64,000 nt of DNA from Diogma glabrata (taxonomy: Eukaryota > Arthropoda > Insecta > Diptera > Cylindrotomidae). Under the pieces are notes generated by a model. That model was not told where the DNA came from, ran no database searches, and saw nothing but the letters and a program-made list of their open reading frames with translations. How positions within the stretch are numbered: the stretch's first letter is position 1; each line of letters begins with the position of its first letter. The DNA is taken from assembly GCA_963693315.1 (NCBI GenBank), contig OY856186.1:368182850-368246849 (forward strand), read 5' to 3'. Of the stretch, positions 48,009 through 59,750 are shown piece after piece. The translations under genes were made by a program, and so were the position numbers.

Positions 48009-49438
48009 GAAAATGTATCTTAGGCAAAGGCTTTCACTCTAATGGGAAAAAATTCGAACCCGATCATTGTTCATCGTGCATCTGCTTAAATGGAACATCA
48101 TTATGTCAACGAAATACATGTCCAGTTCTTGAATGTCCACCCGAAATTCAAAGCATTAAACCATATGAATGCTGTCCAAGTTGTCCGGCTATTGCAGAAG
48201 TGCGTGCAACATGTAGTGTTGAAGGAAAATCTTATCAACACAATGATACATGGCAGCTTGGACCTTGCCGTTCATGTAAATGTCACTCAGGAGAAATTCG
48301 TTGTGCTCAAACAAAATGTACGAAACCAAAATGTCGGCCAAATGAAACCCTTGTAACACCACAGGGACAATGTTGTTCAAAATGTGTTGAAACTGAAGGA
48401 ATCTGTACAGTATTTGGTGATCCACATTATAAAACATTTGACGGGAAATTTTTTAGTTTTCAAGGTTCATGTAAATATCAACTAACAGCGGATTGTGTAA
48501 ATCACTCATTTTCAATACGAGTTACCAACAACGGACGGGGAACAAAATTTGCGTCATGGACAAAAACTGTGACGATAAAACTTGGTTCAATAAAAATTAA
48601 TTTAGGACAGAAACATAGATTAAAAGTTAACGGGAAACGTGTTGACTTACCGTTTAAAATGGGACGAAAAGTTAGTATTAAGAAAATCGGTGATGGCCTA
48701 GTTTTACTTGAAAGTGAAAATGGGATTAAGGTGTATTGGGATGGAAATAATTATTTACAAGTACAAGCTCCTGTTAAGTACAAAAATAAATTATGTGGAT
48801 TATGTGGAAACTATAACAATATTTGGAGAGATGATTTGATTTCTCGAACTGGCGTTAATGTAACCGATGAAGAAGTTTGGCGTTTTGCAAATTCATGGCG
48901 GGTTGGTGGTGTTAGATCATGTGGACAAAGACAAGAAAATCTTATAAAAACGAGACACAGTTGTAGGCATAAAAAAGAATTAGCACTATGTCGACCGTTA
49001 AAAGAATCGGAAGTTTTTGATGTGTGTGGAAGTCGTTCCAATCCACATCATTACTATGAAGCATGCCGTAAGGATATGTGTGAATGTCCTAATGGTCGAT
49101 GTTATTGCGAAAGTTTTGCTGCTTACGCAAGAGAATGTCAACGTTTAGGTGTTTCATTACCACATTGGCGACAAGAAACGAATTGTTTACTTCGTAATTT
49201 AAATAATTTATATAGTAATAATAATCATAATAATAATAAAATAAGTAATAATAATAATTTTAAAAATCATAATAATAAAAATAGTACAGATGTTGCGTTG
49301 AATGACTTAAAACAAAAACAACATCATAATCGTCATCGTAATCGAACGAAAAAATTAAATCAATTAAGTAGTCAGTATGTACCAAAAACATTTTTATATC
49401 AAAATAATTTGGGTCGAACACCCCCACCGTTACACTGA
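48009..49438 (+). CDS. cv-2: crossveinless-2/BMPER homologue, last exon (2 VWC, VWD, C8-like)
   Basis: A 1,430-base terminal exon ending at TGA. In order: a VWC module (CILGKGF to CCPSC, about 48,016-48,185); a second VWC (CSVEGKSY to CCSKC, about 48,212-48,385); a VWD domain from GICTVFGDPHY (GDPH at 48,416-48,427) to CGLCGNYN (48,794-48,817); then a C8-like module (about 48,950-49,190) with CRPL, FDVCG, CRKDMCEC and CYCESFAAYARECQ. The GDPH motif is the known cleavage site of VWD domains in this family and is intact. After the last C8-like cysteine comes an Asn-rich tail coded largely by AAT repeats (49,214-49,282), then a basic segment and GRTPPPLH. No TIL cysteine module follows, although BMPER-type proteins often have one. 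Bases 48,303 to the stop recur to the right of the assembly gap. Confidence 0.92.
49214..49282 (+). repeat. AAT-rich coding repeat (Asn-rich tail)
   Basis: Runs of AAT codons interrupted by CAT, AAA and AGT encode an Asn-rich low-complexity stretch near the C-terminus. It is the same, base for base, in the duplicated copy at 50,868-50,936. Confidence 0.85.
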
Positions 49439-49756
49439 TTTATAATTTTCATAATTATCTCTAATTTTAATTTATTATAAATAATTTTCCTACATCGATA
49501 AAAAACGACGAAAAACTTCCAGCAACAACTAGAAAATTTCAGTTAATCTTTTGTTTTCCTTGTTTTAATTAAATCATTCACAGTATTTTTAATTTTAATT
49601 AAATTATAAATATAAATATTAGACACAGGATTTTTTTTTTGTTTTGGTTTTTATTTATAATTATTTATGAACAAATTGTTTTGTTTTTTATACTTTGTTT
49701 CATAATTTATGTGATTTTAATTTAAATTAATTATAATTATTATAAGAATAATTTAA
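49439..49756 (+). other. 3' untranslated/downstream sequence of the cv-2 homologue
   Basis: AT-rich. ATTAAA words occur at about 49,568 and 49,601, but no canonical AATAAA is obvious, so the poly(A) site is not placed. It breaks off at the gap and continues in the second copy beyond 51,410. Confidence 0.5.
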
Positions 49757-49956
49757 NNNNNNNNNNNNNNNNNNNNNNNNNNNNNNNNNNNNNNNNNNNN
49801 NNNNNNNNNNNNNNNNNNNNNNNNNNNNNNNNNNNNNNNNNNNNNNNNNNNNNNNNNNNNNNNNNNNNNNNNNNNNNNNNNNNNNNNNNNNNNNNNNNNN
49901 NNNNNNNNNNNNNNNNNNNNNNNNNNNNNNNNNNNNNNNNNNNNNNNNNNNNNNNN
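49757..49956. other. Assembly gap (200 N)
   Basis: A run of exactly 200 N. The round number suggests a fixed-size or estimated scaffold gap. Confidence 0.99.
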
Positions 49957-51092
49957 GTGCTCAAACAAAATGTACGAAACCAAAATGTCGGCCAAATGAA
50001 ACCCTTGTAACACCACAGGGACAATGTTGTTCAAAATGTGTTGAAACTGAAGGAATCTGTACAGTATTTGGTGATCCACATTATAAAACATTTGACGGGA
50101 AATTTTTTAGTTTTCAAGGTTCATGTAAATATCAACTAACAGCGGATTGTGTAAATCACTCATTTTCAATACGAGTTACCAACAACGGACGGGGAACAAA
50201 ATTTGCGTCATGGACAAAAACTGTGACGATAAAACTTGGTTCAATAAAAATTAATTTAGGACAGAAACATAGATTAAAAGTTAACGGGAAACGTGTTGAC
50301 TTACCGTTTAAAATGGGACGAAAAGTTAGTATTAAGAAAATCGGTGATGGCCTAGTTTTACTTGAAAGTGAAAATGGGATTAAGGTGTATTGGGATGGAA
50401 ATAATTATTTACAAGTACAAGCTCCTGTTAAGTACAAAAATAAATTATGTGGATTATGTGGAAACTATAACAATATTTGGAGAGATGATTTGATTTCTCG
50501 AACTGGCGTTAATGTAACCGATGAAGAAGTTTGGCGTTTTGCAAATTCATGGCGGGTTGGTGGTGTTAGATCATGTGGACAAAGACAAGAAAATCTTATA
50601 AAAACGAGACACAGTTGTAGGCATAAAAAAGAATTAGCACTATGTCGACCGTTAAAAGAATCGGAAGTTTTTGATGTGTGTGGAAGTCGTTCCAATCCAC
50701 ATCATTACTATGAAGCATGCCGTAAGGATATGTGTGAATGTCCTAATGGTCGATGTTATTGCGAAAGTTTTGCTGCTTACGCAAGAGAATGTCAACGTTT
50801 AGGTGTTTCATTACCACATTGGCGACAAGAAACGAATTGTTTACTTCGTAATTTAAATAATTTATATAGTAATAATAATCATAATAATAATAAAATAAGT
50901 AATAATAATAATTTTAAAAATCATAATAATAAAAATAGTACAGATGTTGCGTTGAATGACTTAAAACAAAAACAACATCATAATCGTCATCGTAATCGAA
51001 CGAAAAAATTAAATCAATTAAGTAGTCAGTATGTACCAAAAACATTTTTATATCAAAATAATTTGGGTCGAACACCCCCACCGTTACACTGA
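49957..51092 (+). pseudogene. Second, partial copy of the cv-2 last exon (probable assembly duplicate)
   Basis: Repeats 48,303-49,438 with a constant offset of 1,654 bases and no difference seen. It starts in the middle of the last VWC module directly after the N gap, has no start or splice acceptor, and carries the VWD, C8-like and Asn-rich tail to the same TGA. The identity continues through the 3' flank to 51,410, the image of the base where the first contig ends (49,756). This is the pattern of two overlapping contigs placed side by side. It should not be counted as a paralogue unless long reads show otherwise. Confidence 0.85.
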
Positions 51093-51410
51093 TTTATAAT
51101 TTTCATAATTATCTCTAATTTTAATTTATTATAAATAATTTTCCTACATCGATAAAAAACGACGAAAAACTTCCAGCAACAACTAGAAAATTTCAGTTAA
51201 TCTTTTGTTTTCCTTGTTTTAATTAAATCATTCACAGTATTTTTAATTTTAATTAAATTATAAATATAAATATTAGACACAGGATTTTTTTTTTGTTTTG
51301 GTTTTTATTTATAATTATTTATGAACAAATTGTTTTGTTTTTTATACTTTGTTTCATAATTTATGTGATTTTAATTTAAATTAATTATAATTATTATAAG
51401 AATAATTTAA
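49957..51410. repeat. 1,454-base exact duplication of 48,303-49,756
   Basis: Coding and 3' flank agree throughout by eye, including homopolymers (for example the T run after CACAGGA) and the AAT tract. The first copy ends exactly at the gap. Confidence 0.92.
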
Positions 51411-52020
51411 ATCAGTTAATGAAAATTATATAGAAAAAAAAATTACACAGACCAGTCGATAAATAATTAATTATAAAAAATATTAGTGTTAAGCTCTTTT
51501 TCTACTTAATTTATTGATACAACAAAACAAAATTAAATTAAATTAATTAAATAATTAATTTTTTTGTTTTTTGATTTAAGTAAAATAATATTTATTTGTG
51601 TTGTAATATTTTAATTTTAAAAATTTTGTAAAAAATATGCTTTTAAATTTATATAACTGTTTTTTAAAATAACGAATATAGGTATTTCTGGATCATCAGT
51701 TGTATATTGTTTGGGCAAAGTGAATCCTCACAATATTTTCTTAATCTCAAAAATAAGTTATTTGGTTCGGTCTCGATTCCAGTGTTTAGTTATATTTTTT
51801 AATATTTTATTGTAATTGTTTTTATTTGCTATGCATCAACTGAAAATTATTGGTAAGGTGTGGGAGGGGGGGGGGGGGGGGGGGGGGGGTTATTTAGGTT
51901 AATATGTAAAATCTGATATCTTTTTATAAGATTTCAGTGATTTTTAGTTTGGTTGTCATTTTTTCAATATTGCCGTTTAAATCTGTTTTTGTTTTAGAAA
52001 AATAATTGTTTTTTTTTTTG
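51411..52020. other. AT-rich sequence downstream of cv-2
   Basis: Continues the 3' flank. It contains the poly-G run listed separately; no gene. Confidence 0.45.
51866..51889. repeat. Poly-G run (24 bases)
   Basis: An uninterrupted run of 24 G in otherwise AT-rich DNA. The length may be inaccurate, since such runs are hard to sequence. Confidence 0.9.
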
Positions 52021-53790
52021 GAACAGGGTGGTCTGAAGGAGTACTAGAAATTTAAAACCAAGATAGCTTTGAAATTTAATCTCAAGCGAATGGCTTAACC
52101 GATATCAATTGTTTTATGTGCATTAGAAATATAATTGGCTAGCCCTATTGAAAAAAAAACACACGGGAATATTTTTACTTACACTGTTAAAAATATTAAG
52201 TAATAAAATTTGAACAGTTGGCGCTCTTTAGGACAAGCATTTTTGTGAGTTTTTTTTCATTATATGAAAGTTTCAATCATACCCTAAAGCGTTATTAATT
52301 TTTAAAGATGTGGTTCTGTGGTCAAAAATTTTAGATAAAAGACTAAAACTGTTGACCTGAGATGCAAATCTTTAAAAACTTACATCTTTGTACCAAAAAC
52401 AATCTGTTTCCTTAAATTTTGTCATGTTTTAGTTTAAAATTTGAATTTTCACATTGAGGAATAAATAATCAAAAATTCTTGATCTACCGCATTAGTGCCA
52501 TCTTTAAAATTTAATTATTTTTAATACATGAGCATCTCAGGTTAAAAGTTTTAGTTTTTAAAAATTAATATCCTTAGAACGAAAACAAACTCTTTCTTTG
52601 AATTTTGCCACATTTTGAGGAAAGATTTATGCTTTCGTATTTTGGAAAAAAAATATTGAGAAATACTAGACCTACGGTATTAGCGCCATCTTCAAAAATT
52701 GTTATTTTTATTATTTTTAACAATGTAAGCAAAAATTTACTATTAATTTTCTTTTCGATACAGGTTTTGCAGTCCAAATTCAACATTTTGCAAATCAAAC
52801 TCAACATTTTGCAAATCAAATTCAACTTTTTGCAAATCAAATTTAATTTTTTGCAAATCAAATTGAATATCCAAAAATTGAATTTGATTTGCAAAAAGTT
52901 GAATTTGTTTTGCAAAATGTTGAATTTGGACTGCAAAACCTGTAGACCAGTTTTTTACCATTGCAATGCACATAAAATAGTAATATCTGAGTTTGAATTG
53001 CCAGAAATTTGTCGAACCAACCTGTTCTCTAACTAAACACTTTTAAATGTTTTTAATGACACATTGTCGTATTCTTAAATATCGTTGATAAAACTAAGAT
53101 AAAAAAAAGAATAAAATTCATTTATCAGGATTACAAATTAGCCATATATTTTTTGGCTTGTTTTTATGACAGACGGAAGCGCTCTATTTACACATAACGG
53201 ATAATAATTTAACTTCAAAATTTAAAAAAAAAATACGTTAATAAAATTGATTTTTAAAGTGTTTCATCTAAGAACAGGGTGGGTCGAAATATTTCTGGAA
53301 ATTTCTAGGGTAACTTTGAATTCAGCTCAACGGTTTTATATGCAATGGAAAGTAAAAAACTAGCTTTTGGAAAAAGAAAACAAATAGTAGGTTTTTGCTT
53401 ACACATTTAAAAATAATAAGAATAACAATTTTTAAAGATGGCGCTAATACCGTAGGTCTAGTATTTCTTAATATTTTTTTCACAATACGAAATCTTAAAT
53501 CTTCCCTCAAAATGTGTCAAAATTTAAAGAAAAAGTTTGTTTTCGTTCTAAGGATATTAATTTTTAAAAACTAAAACGTTTGGCCTGAGACGTACATGTT
53601 TTAAAAATAATATCTATAGAACAAAAACAAACTTTTTTTTTAAATATTGGAATTTTTAGGGTAAGGTTGAAACTTTCAGATTGTCGGAAAAACATCAAAA
53701 AAATATTTGACCTAAGAAGACATCATGGACATCTTTGAAAGTTTTATATCTTAACAGTGTAAACAAAATTTTACTCAAAACATATTTATT
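52021..53790. mobile_element. Composite fold-back repeat
   Basis: The module at 52,560-52,760 (ATCCTTAGAACGAAAACAAACT, then TAGACCTACGGTATTAGCGCC) recurs inverted at 53,400-53,580. Diverged direct relatives lie at 52,340-52,540 and 53,590-53,790. GAACAGGGTGG starts the blocks at 52,021 and 53,273. A perfect hairpin sits inside (52,759-52,944). No open frame looks genuine. Confidence 0.7.
52759..52944. repeat. Long hairpin of TTTGCAAATCAAA repeats
   Basis: The outer arms 52,759-52,782 and 52,921-52,944 are perfectly complementary over 24 bases. Inside, TTTTGCAAATCAAATTCAA-like units run four times in one direction and about three times in the other, so the whole 186 bases can fold back. Confidence 0.88.
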
Positions 53791-55394
53791 TTTATTTCTA
53801 TTATGCTACTTGTTTGTGCGGCGTTGGTTGTTCGGATCACGAATTTAATTAGTTATGAATGAATTTTCTCAAAACCTTGGTAAAAAAATTCAATGATTAC
53901 AAGAAATAATGTTTTACTCGTTAGGGTACAGTAGATCAAGAAGTGAGGGTCCACCATACAACTGCTGATTTTTGCACTATATTTTTATGTTAATTGGGTG
54001 CATTTAATCTTCTCTCGTGAATCAATTTTGATTTCTGGTAAAAACTGAATGTATAAGTTAAGAAAATAAAACACGATAAAATTTATTACTTGTGGAAAAC
54101 TACTCGGCAGGATTTTGATAGAACTTTGAAAAAACTGATTAGCTGATTGTGTGGGTTTTTAAGGAATATTTTCTTCATTTACCATAGAGCTTTACTTATT
54201 GAGACACAACAGCAATCAATCGAGTCGTTTATTTTGATCCTTCCTCTCTCTTCTACTATAAATTTCGTTATGATTTTCGATGTTTAAATATTCATATTTT
54301 TGTATCAGTCTCAGATCGGATTATCGGATATATCCAAATAAGGTTAACCCTAAAAAGATATTCTAATTCAGGCCTGGAACAGGCCCACAACAGATAGAAC
54401 ACAACCTAATAGAACACAGAATCATTTCTCACCCCCTTATTTGTGGTTTATCAAAAACTTTAAAAAATCATAACCAACAATTCAATATGAATATGGACCC
54501 AAAAAAGTGGGTGAATATGGTGACCAAAATCTGGTCAATTTAGTTTTACTCAAACACAGCTGTTAACTAATTTACATATCCTTGAGGTACCGTAAGACGA
54601 TGAGAATTGTTCTTATAAGAATATAGTTATTGTCGAAAATAATCTTGTGGATGATCACTAGAGTGAAAAAAAAATTCTGAACGAGAACGAAATCTGGAAG
54701 GATGAGAACAGATTTTTGTGAGATTATTTTCAACTAAAAGTAGCCACCATTGCTTCAGTAGAGAGCTTGGTTCTTTTTTGTTATATGGGTAAATCACAGT
54801 AATTATAAGCATTTACCTCTTATATTGATTCAAAGGTGTCTAGTCGGATGATGCCTTAAAACGAGGCAATTAGCGTTTTGAATGATCTAAAGGATTCAAT
54901 TCTTTGGATCGAATATAAACACAAAAATCCCGAGCAGAAATTAGTTACGGATAGTCTGAATACAGTCAATCCGTGATCAGGGTCTAGTCAGTCCACAAAG
55001 AGCAAGCACTATTAGGGCAATCTGATGCGGGTCTATTCCGGGCCTGATATGTCTTTTTGTTATTAAAACCTAGTTGAGCAATCGGACTACTGCCTGGTAT
55101 ACAATACCTTACTTAAGTTTACCCTATTTGATTGTTTCAGGTTTCTTTCAGACATTTTATATGATTTTCCTATTAGATTCTGCCTTATTTAACCTGATCT
55201 AAGCTCTATTTCATACTATAAAATTTCATTTGGTTAAAATTCATTAGAGTATTTTCCATTTTAAAAATTTAGAGTTAAAATAGTTTCAGCTATGGTTTAG
55301 TTATCACTTCTCGTCTGAAAGACTATAAAATTAATGATTAAGGTGGTATATGTTTTAATTTTAATCTAATTTATATATTTAGTATATAAATATG
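53791..55394. other. Non-coding DNA
   Basis: No gene. Scattered AGGCCTGGAACAGGCC and GGGCCTGATATG words near 54,370 and 55,040 resemble the minisatellite that follows. Confidence 0.45.
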
Positions 55395-55530
55395 TATCAG
55401 GGTCTGGTCCGGCTATCGCAATCAGGGCCTGTTCCGGTTATCCCAATCAGAGCCTAATCAGGTTATCCCACCCAGGGCCTGATAGGGAAAAAGCGTTCCA
55501 CTCATGATCAGGGCCCAAACAGGCTGCCTA
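55395..55530. repeat. Minisatellite of about 26 bp (TCAGGGCCTG core)
   Basis: Four consecutive variants of TCAGGGCCTG-TCCGGTTATCCCAA from about 55,398, 55,423, 55,446 and 55,470, with a further GATCAGGGCCCAAACAGG at 55,506. Confidence 0.8.
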
Positions 55531-57949
55531 CCTATGTATGACATGATCCGTACTGATCAAGATCAAGATCTCAAGAGCAAAATAGATCCAACAATAGATA
55601 ACAAAATTTTTTGTTACGGAGAATGGAGAAGTTATGGATACACTCCATGAATACTCACCGAAATTTCAAATTTACCACCTTGCGTTATTTAATTATACAA
55701 AAATAATAAGCTTGTCATAAATCTTCATGACTTTCTAATATTGCTAGCACTTCTAGTTTTTATTAAATTTTTTGTTTTTATTCTGTAATCTTTGCTTCAC
55801 GGATCAGAATTTCTTATCCTCTCCATAACAACCAAGCTGTAAAATAAACAACTTCAAGAACAATAATACGAGCGTGAACTGATTGAAATTAATTGGAATG
55901 TCAAAAACGTGAGAACAATCAATTCTCATTTGCAACGCATGAGAGCTGAGAATACTAGTGAGAATGTAATTTTGTTTTCACGCGTACTATTTTCACGAGT
56001 TAGACTATCGTTCTCATCAAAAAGCGTGAGAATCGTCCGTTGAGAATAATAATGTTTTTGTATCGAGAAACTCTAAGAGTATAACAACAACATGAAATAA
56101 ACTGAAATCATGTGTTTGGTTGTTGTGTTTGTGTTGTTATGTCGGTGAGTGAGTTTTTCTGTTTTTGAGAGTTTTGCCAAAATTTAATTTCAAAGCACAA
56201 TTCCCAAAATAACAACGCGTAGGGCATTGTGTACTCTTTTGAGATTTGGAAAATCTTTTCATCTTAAATAAAAATAAAACTAGACATGCTTCTTTCTTAA
56301 TCTTTGCTTATTATTGAATTATTAGTTCTTTGCTACTTCTTGGAACATCTTGAATTGATTTAATACGACACAATACTATGTTCTTTTGTTAAAAGTGGCA
56401 CCACACTGTTTCTTCATTCCTTCATAATTCCTCCACTTAACTAAACACTAACGTAGGTTCAGTGAACATCTTTTGTTGAATTCGATGTGGGTCGTGCCAT
56501 ATCATCGGAAAACCATACCATCGATAACTGTTGCATCGAAATTTAGTCGATGTACTGGAAAAATCCTCATCGAAAAAATCAGATTTTATTTTTATAAATT
56601 CATCAAGAACTCACCCAGAACTGATTACAATTACTCTACGCTCTCAAATCAACCCAAAAACACAAAAACTTGAAGCATTAGAATATAAATATAATACGAA
56701 TCAATATAATCATTAAATATACTGCCAGCTATCTGGCATTTTAATTTACAATATTTTTATCTGTGAGGAGAAAATACCCTGTTTTTCGATTAAATAATTT
56801 TTCGATATAATATTATATTTATTATATCGAAAATTTTCGATAATATAATTTTTAATCTATTTTACGAATTTCGATAAAATTTTTTTTCGATTTTATTAAT
56901 TAAATTTTCGATGTATGATATTTTGATCTAATGATATGAAATTCGGTGGTATGAACTTTGGTCTTCTGATTTTCGGTTCAAAAACTTAATTTGATAATTT
57001 GATTTTTCGATTCTATGTTGCGGATTGCGGGAAGCCAAGATTTTATTTTAAAGTTGGATCATTTTGTTCCTTTGCATTTTCGTATAACAAATAATTATCG
57101 AATAAATTTGAATTTGTTGCTTGTTCTAGCGAATTTTTAATTTCTTTGCTGAAGTTATTATGTTGACCTTGTTGAATGTTTGAATTATTATTAATTATTT
57201 TGTGATGTGATTTGATGTTTGTTGACTATGGGTTGAATTCGAATAAATAATCATTACGGCTGAAGATAGATTCTTCTGCATCTTCTTCATTATTTCTTGG
57301 ATCTCGAGCAACATTTACTTTATTTTTTATTTTCGTTTTTCTTAATTGATTTGAATTATCTCATCTTATTTTGGAATGAACTCGTTTGAATTTTTTCAAA
57401 GATTATCTGCAACTTTCACATCAATTTATTGTTTGTATAAAACTTGCTTGAACTCACTTTTTCTCTCCTACACCCTTTAGTTGATATGAAGATTTGGTGT
57501 ATGTATAACAGGGTGAAACGCATCAAGTTGCGTTCATATATGCAAATAAACCTGTTTTGCTTTATCTTGTTGTTTTCATTTCCGTGATAGTTTTGTGAGG
57601 ACCCTTGTCTTATGAACAAACTTCAAATCTCCCAACACATGCATTCCAACAAAACTTTATTTAATGCGATCTTAATATATTTTGTTGGGCTGCGCCATTT
57701 CGTAGTTCAACTTTAATAAACGTTATTGAATGTCAAGTTTTTATTATTGAATAGCTAAACTTTTGCTCACTAATAATTTGAAACAAGTTTAACTATCAAC
57801 TGTTTATGCTTGTTTTGTTTTAATGTTCCTATATATTTTTGTTCATTAGTACAATTTTAAACTCCATTTTACATTTTGTCAAAGTACATAAAAATTCATT
57901 GCTGAAGTAGGATTGTCCAAAACTCAATATATTACTAGGGTTGAACAAA
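55531..57949. other. AT-rich non-coding DNA
   Basis: Nothing coding is recognised. TTTTCGAT words cluster at 56,780-57,010 and include the hairpin listed separately. GTGAGAA/TTCTCA words recur at 55,900-56,050. Confidence 0.45.
56799..56833. repeat. 14-bp perfect inverted repeat
   Basis: TTTTCGATATAATA and TATTATATCGAAAA flank a 7-base loop, within a cluster of TTTTCGAT words. Confidence 0.88.
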
Positions 57950-58760
57950 TATAACTTTGCAATTAAACAGCTTTTTCGGCTAACCCGTTAGATTTAGGTT
58001 ATCAAGGGTCTGAACTGTTTTATTTGAAATAAATTGAATGGAACTTTATCAGTGAGTAATGTATCAGGTACTCTAAGCTGACTGAAAATATTTTTCAATT
58101 CACAATAGTTGCTGCACTATTGTCATGCAAAGGTGACACTCCCAAGGCCACTCCTAGCCAACGGTTATTTTTGATTCGAGATTTTTGACAAACTGTTCAA
58201 TTTTTTATGAAATTTTCAATATTATTAGATATTTGGTGCCATTATAGAATTTGATGAGATGTTTCTTTGAACTTTTTGATGCTCAAATGCCCTTCATATT
58301 GAATCACACCCTTCATGCGCTGTATCATGTTCCATTTCGTTGGAAACTGATATTATGGTATTATCAAAATGTACAACTTTATTTTGAATAACACCAAACA
58401 CTTCGAAATTTTTCCTTTGTAAGACCTCTGGCGTTGACGATAGTCCAAATGATTGAAATTACAAAGTTTTGAACTCTCATCACAATACGGCTTTAGCAAA
58501 ACCCATTTTTCATATCCAGAACAGAAAATATTTTCTTAACCAAAAGCTTTAACAAAATATCATCTGCTGTTGGGCTACCGAAATATTATCTTTGAATAAA
58601 TCTATTTAGCTATCAAGGATCTAAATATAATTTTCCATTAGGTTTTCCAACAGTTATCAACTGATTCTTGTATTCAACCTGCGAGAAATTATTTTGTTTT
58701 CTAGACTATACAATCCAAAGCTTCTTTAAACAGTGACTAATAGGGACAACTTACAAACCT
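57950..58760 (-). pseudogene. Ty3/gypsy-type pol remnant (RT and part of integrase)
   Basis: On the minus strand, from about 58,720 to 58,280, broken frames give RT blocks of the Ty3/gypsy type: VGKPNGKLYLDP, SPTADDIL, IFSVLDMKNGF, FGLSSTPEV and a degenerate catalytic region (FDNTIIS in place of the usual Y/F-x-DD). From about 58,100 to 57,960 LRVPDTLLTDK and a degenerate GLAEK-like block recall the integrase core. RNase H and most of the integrase N-terminus are missing between them, so an internal deletion is likely. Many stops; no LTRs were identified around it. Confidence 0.7.
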
Positions 58761-59129
58761 GGATCGAGGGTATACAAATAATTTCCAATTTTACATCTCC
58801 AATTGGTTTTATTTTAAAATTGTCATACGTTAAGTTCACAATTTTCGTGTCTTTAATTACAAGATTTTTTAATTGGCTGGCAGATGCACTCTATTCATTC
58901 AACGGTAGCACCCTCTATCTTAGCTTTGAAGAGCTCCTTGATGATGCCACGTTATTACTTACTAGAAGAATCGAGTCTGCATATAATTCTATGTATGAGC
59001 TTAAATCATTGAGGAAGGAAGTGCGTCGCATGATCAAGGAATATGCCACTAGATGGATTATTGGCCACCATATTTTAGTTTTGTTCCTGTAAATTGTTAA
59101 AACAAATTTGCTGTTTACCTCTTATTTTA
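58761..59129. other. Flank of the gypsy remnant
   Basis: The minus strand near 58,780-58,700 may still be pol linker (an LDPGL block upstream of the RT). The plus-strand open frame at 58,733-59,092 overlaps this antisense and has no recognisable domain. Confidence 0.35.
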
Positions 59130-59750
59130 TTTTTCTATCCTATCATGAAATATTGGCCTATTTGTCCCTGGGCCGGCGCCGATTTCATGTGATGATTACC
59201 ACATATTCTATACTTCGTGAGGCGCCTGTCCTTGATGAGCCCGAAAACATTTGCTCTGCGGTTTTTCTCAAATCGACCGATTTTGCATTCGGCAAGCTCT
59301 GAAAAATGCCGATTGCCCGGGATCTTGTAAATTTTGTACATCTTGTAAATTGGAAATTTGATTTAGAACACGAGGGTAACCTTGTTCGACAAAAATTTGT
59401 CTGCTATTGTCTAGTCCGACAACCCAAACATACAAAATGTCAGTTGCCGGACTCGAGAATAGCAGACACATTTTGGTCAGACAAGCTTACCCTATTGTTC
59501 TAAAACAAATTTCCAACCCTTACAGTTAAAAAAAAACATGTGATAGCAAATTTACAAGATCGCGGGCAATCGGAATTTTCCGGACACAAAAGCGACCGAT
59601 TTGAGAAAAATTGCAGAACAAATGTTTTCGGGCTCGTCAAGGACAGGCATCTCACAAGGTATAAAATATGTGGTAAATCATCACATGAAATCGGCGCCGG
59701 TCCAGAGACTATATGTCATATTTTATATGTGATAGGATTTATTGTTTAGT
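59130..59750. mobile_element. Fold-back MITE-like element with arms of about 290 bp
   Basis: The left arm (from about 59,136) and right arm (to about 59,745) are reverse complements with moderate mismatch. Shared blocks include CGGCGCCGATTTCATGTGAT, TGAGCCCGAAAACATTTG (GACGAGCCCG on the other arm) and CGATCTTGTAAATTT. The centre is near 59,440, with TGTCTGCTATT and AATAGCAGACA words. Short open frames on both strands are antisense images of each other. Confidence 0.85.

Noticed and set aside
49957..51092. A second cv-2 paralogue
   Set aside because: Exact identity, start inside a domain at an N gap, and matching contig end point to an assembly overlap.
58733..59092. 119-codon plus-strand frame as a gene
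   Set aside because: Partly antisense to the gypsy pol remnant, with no recognised domain.
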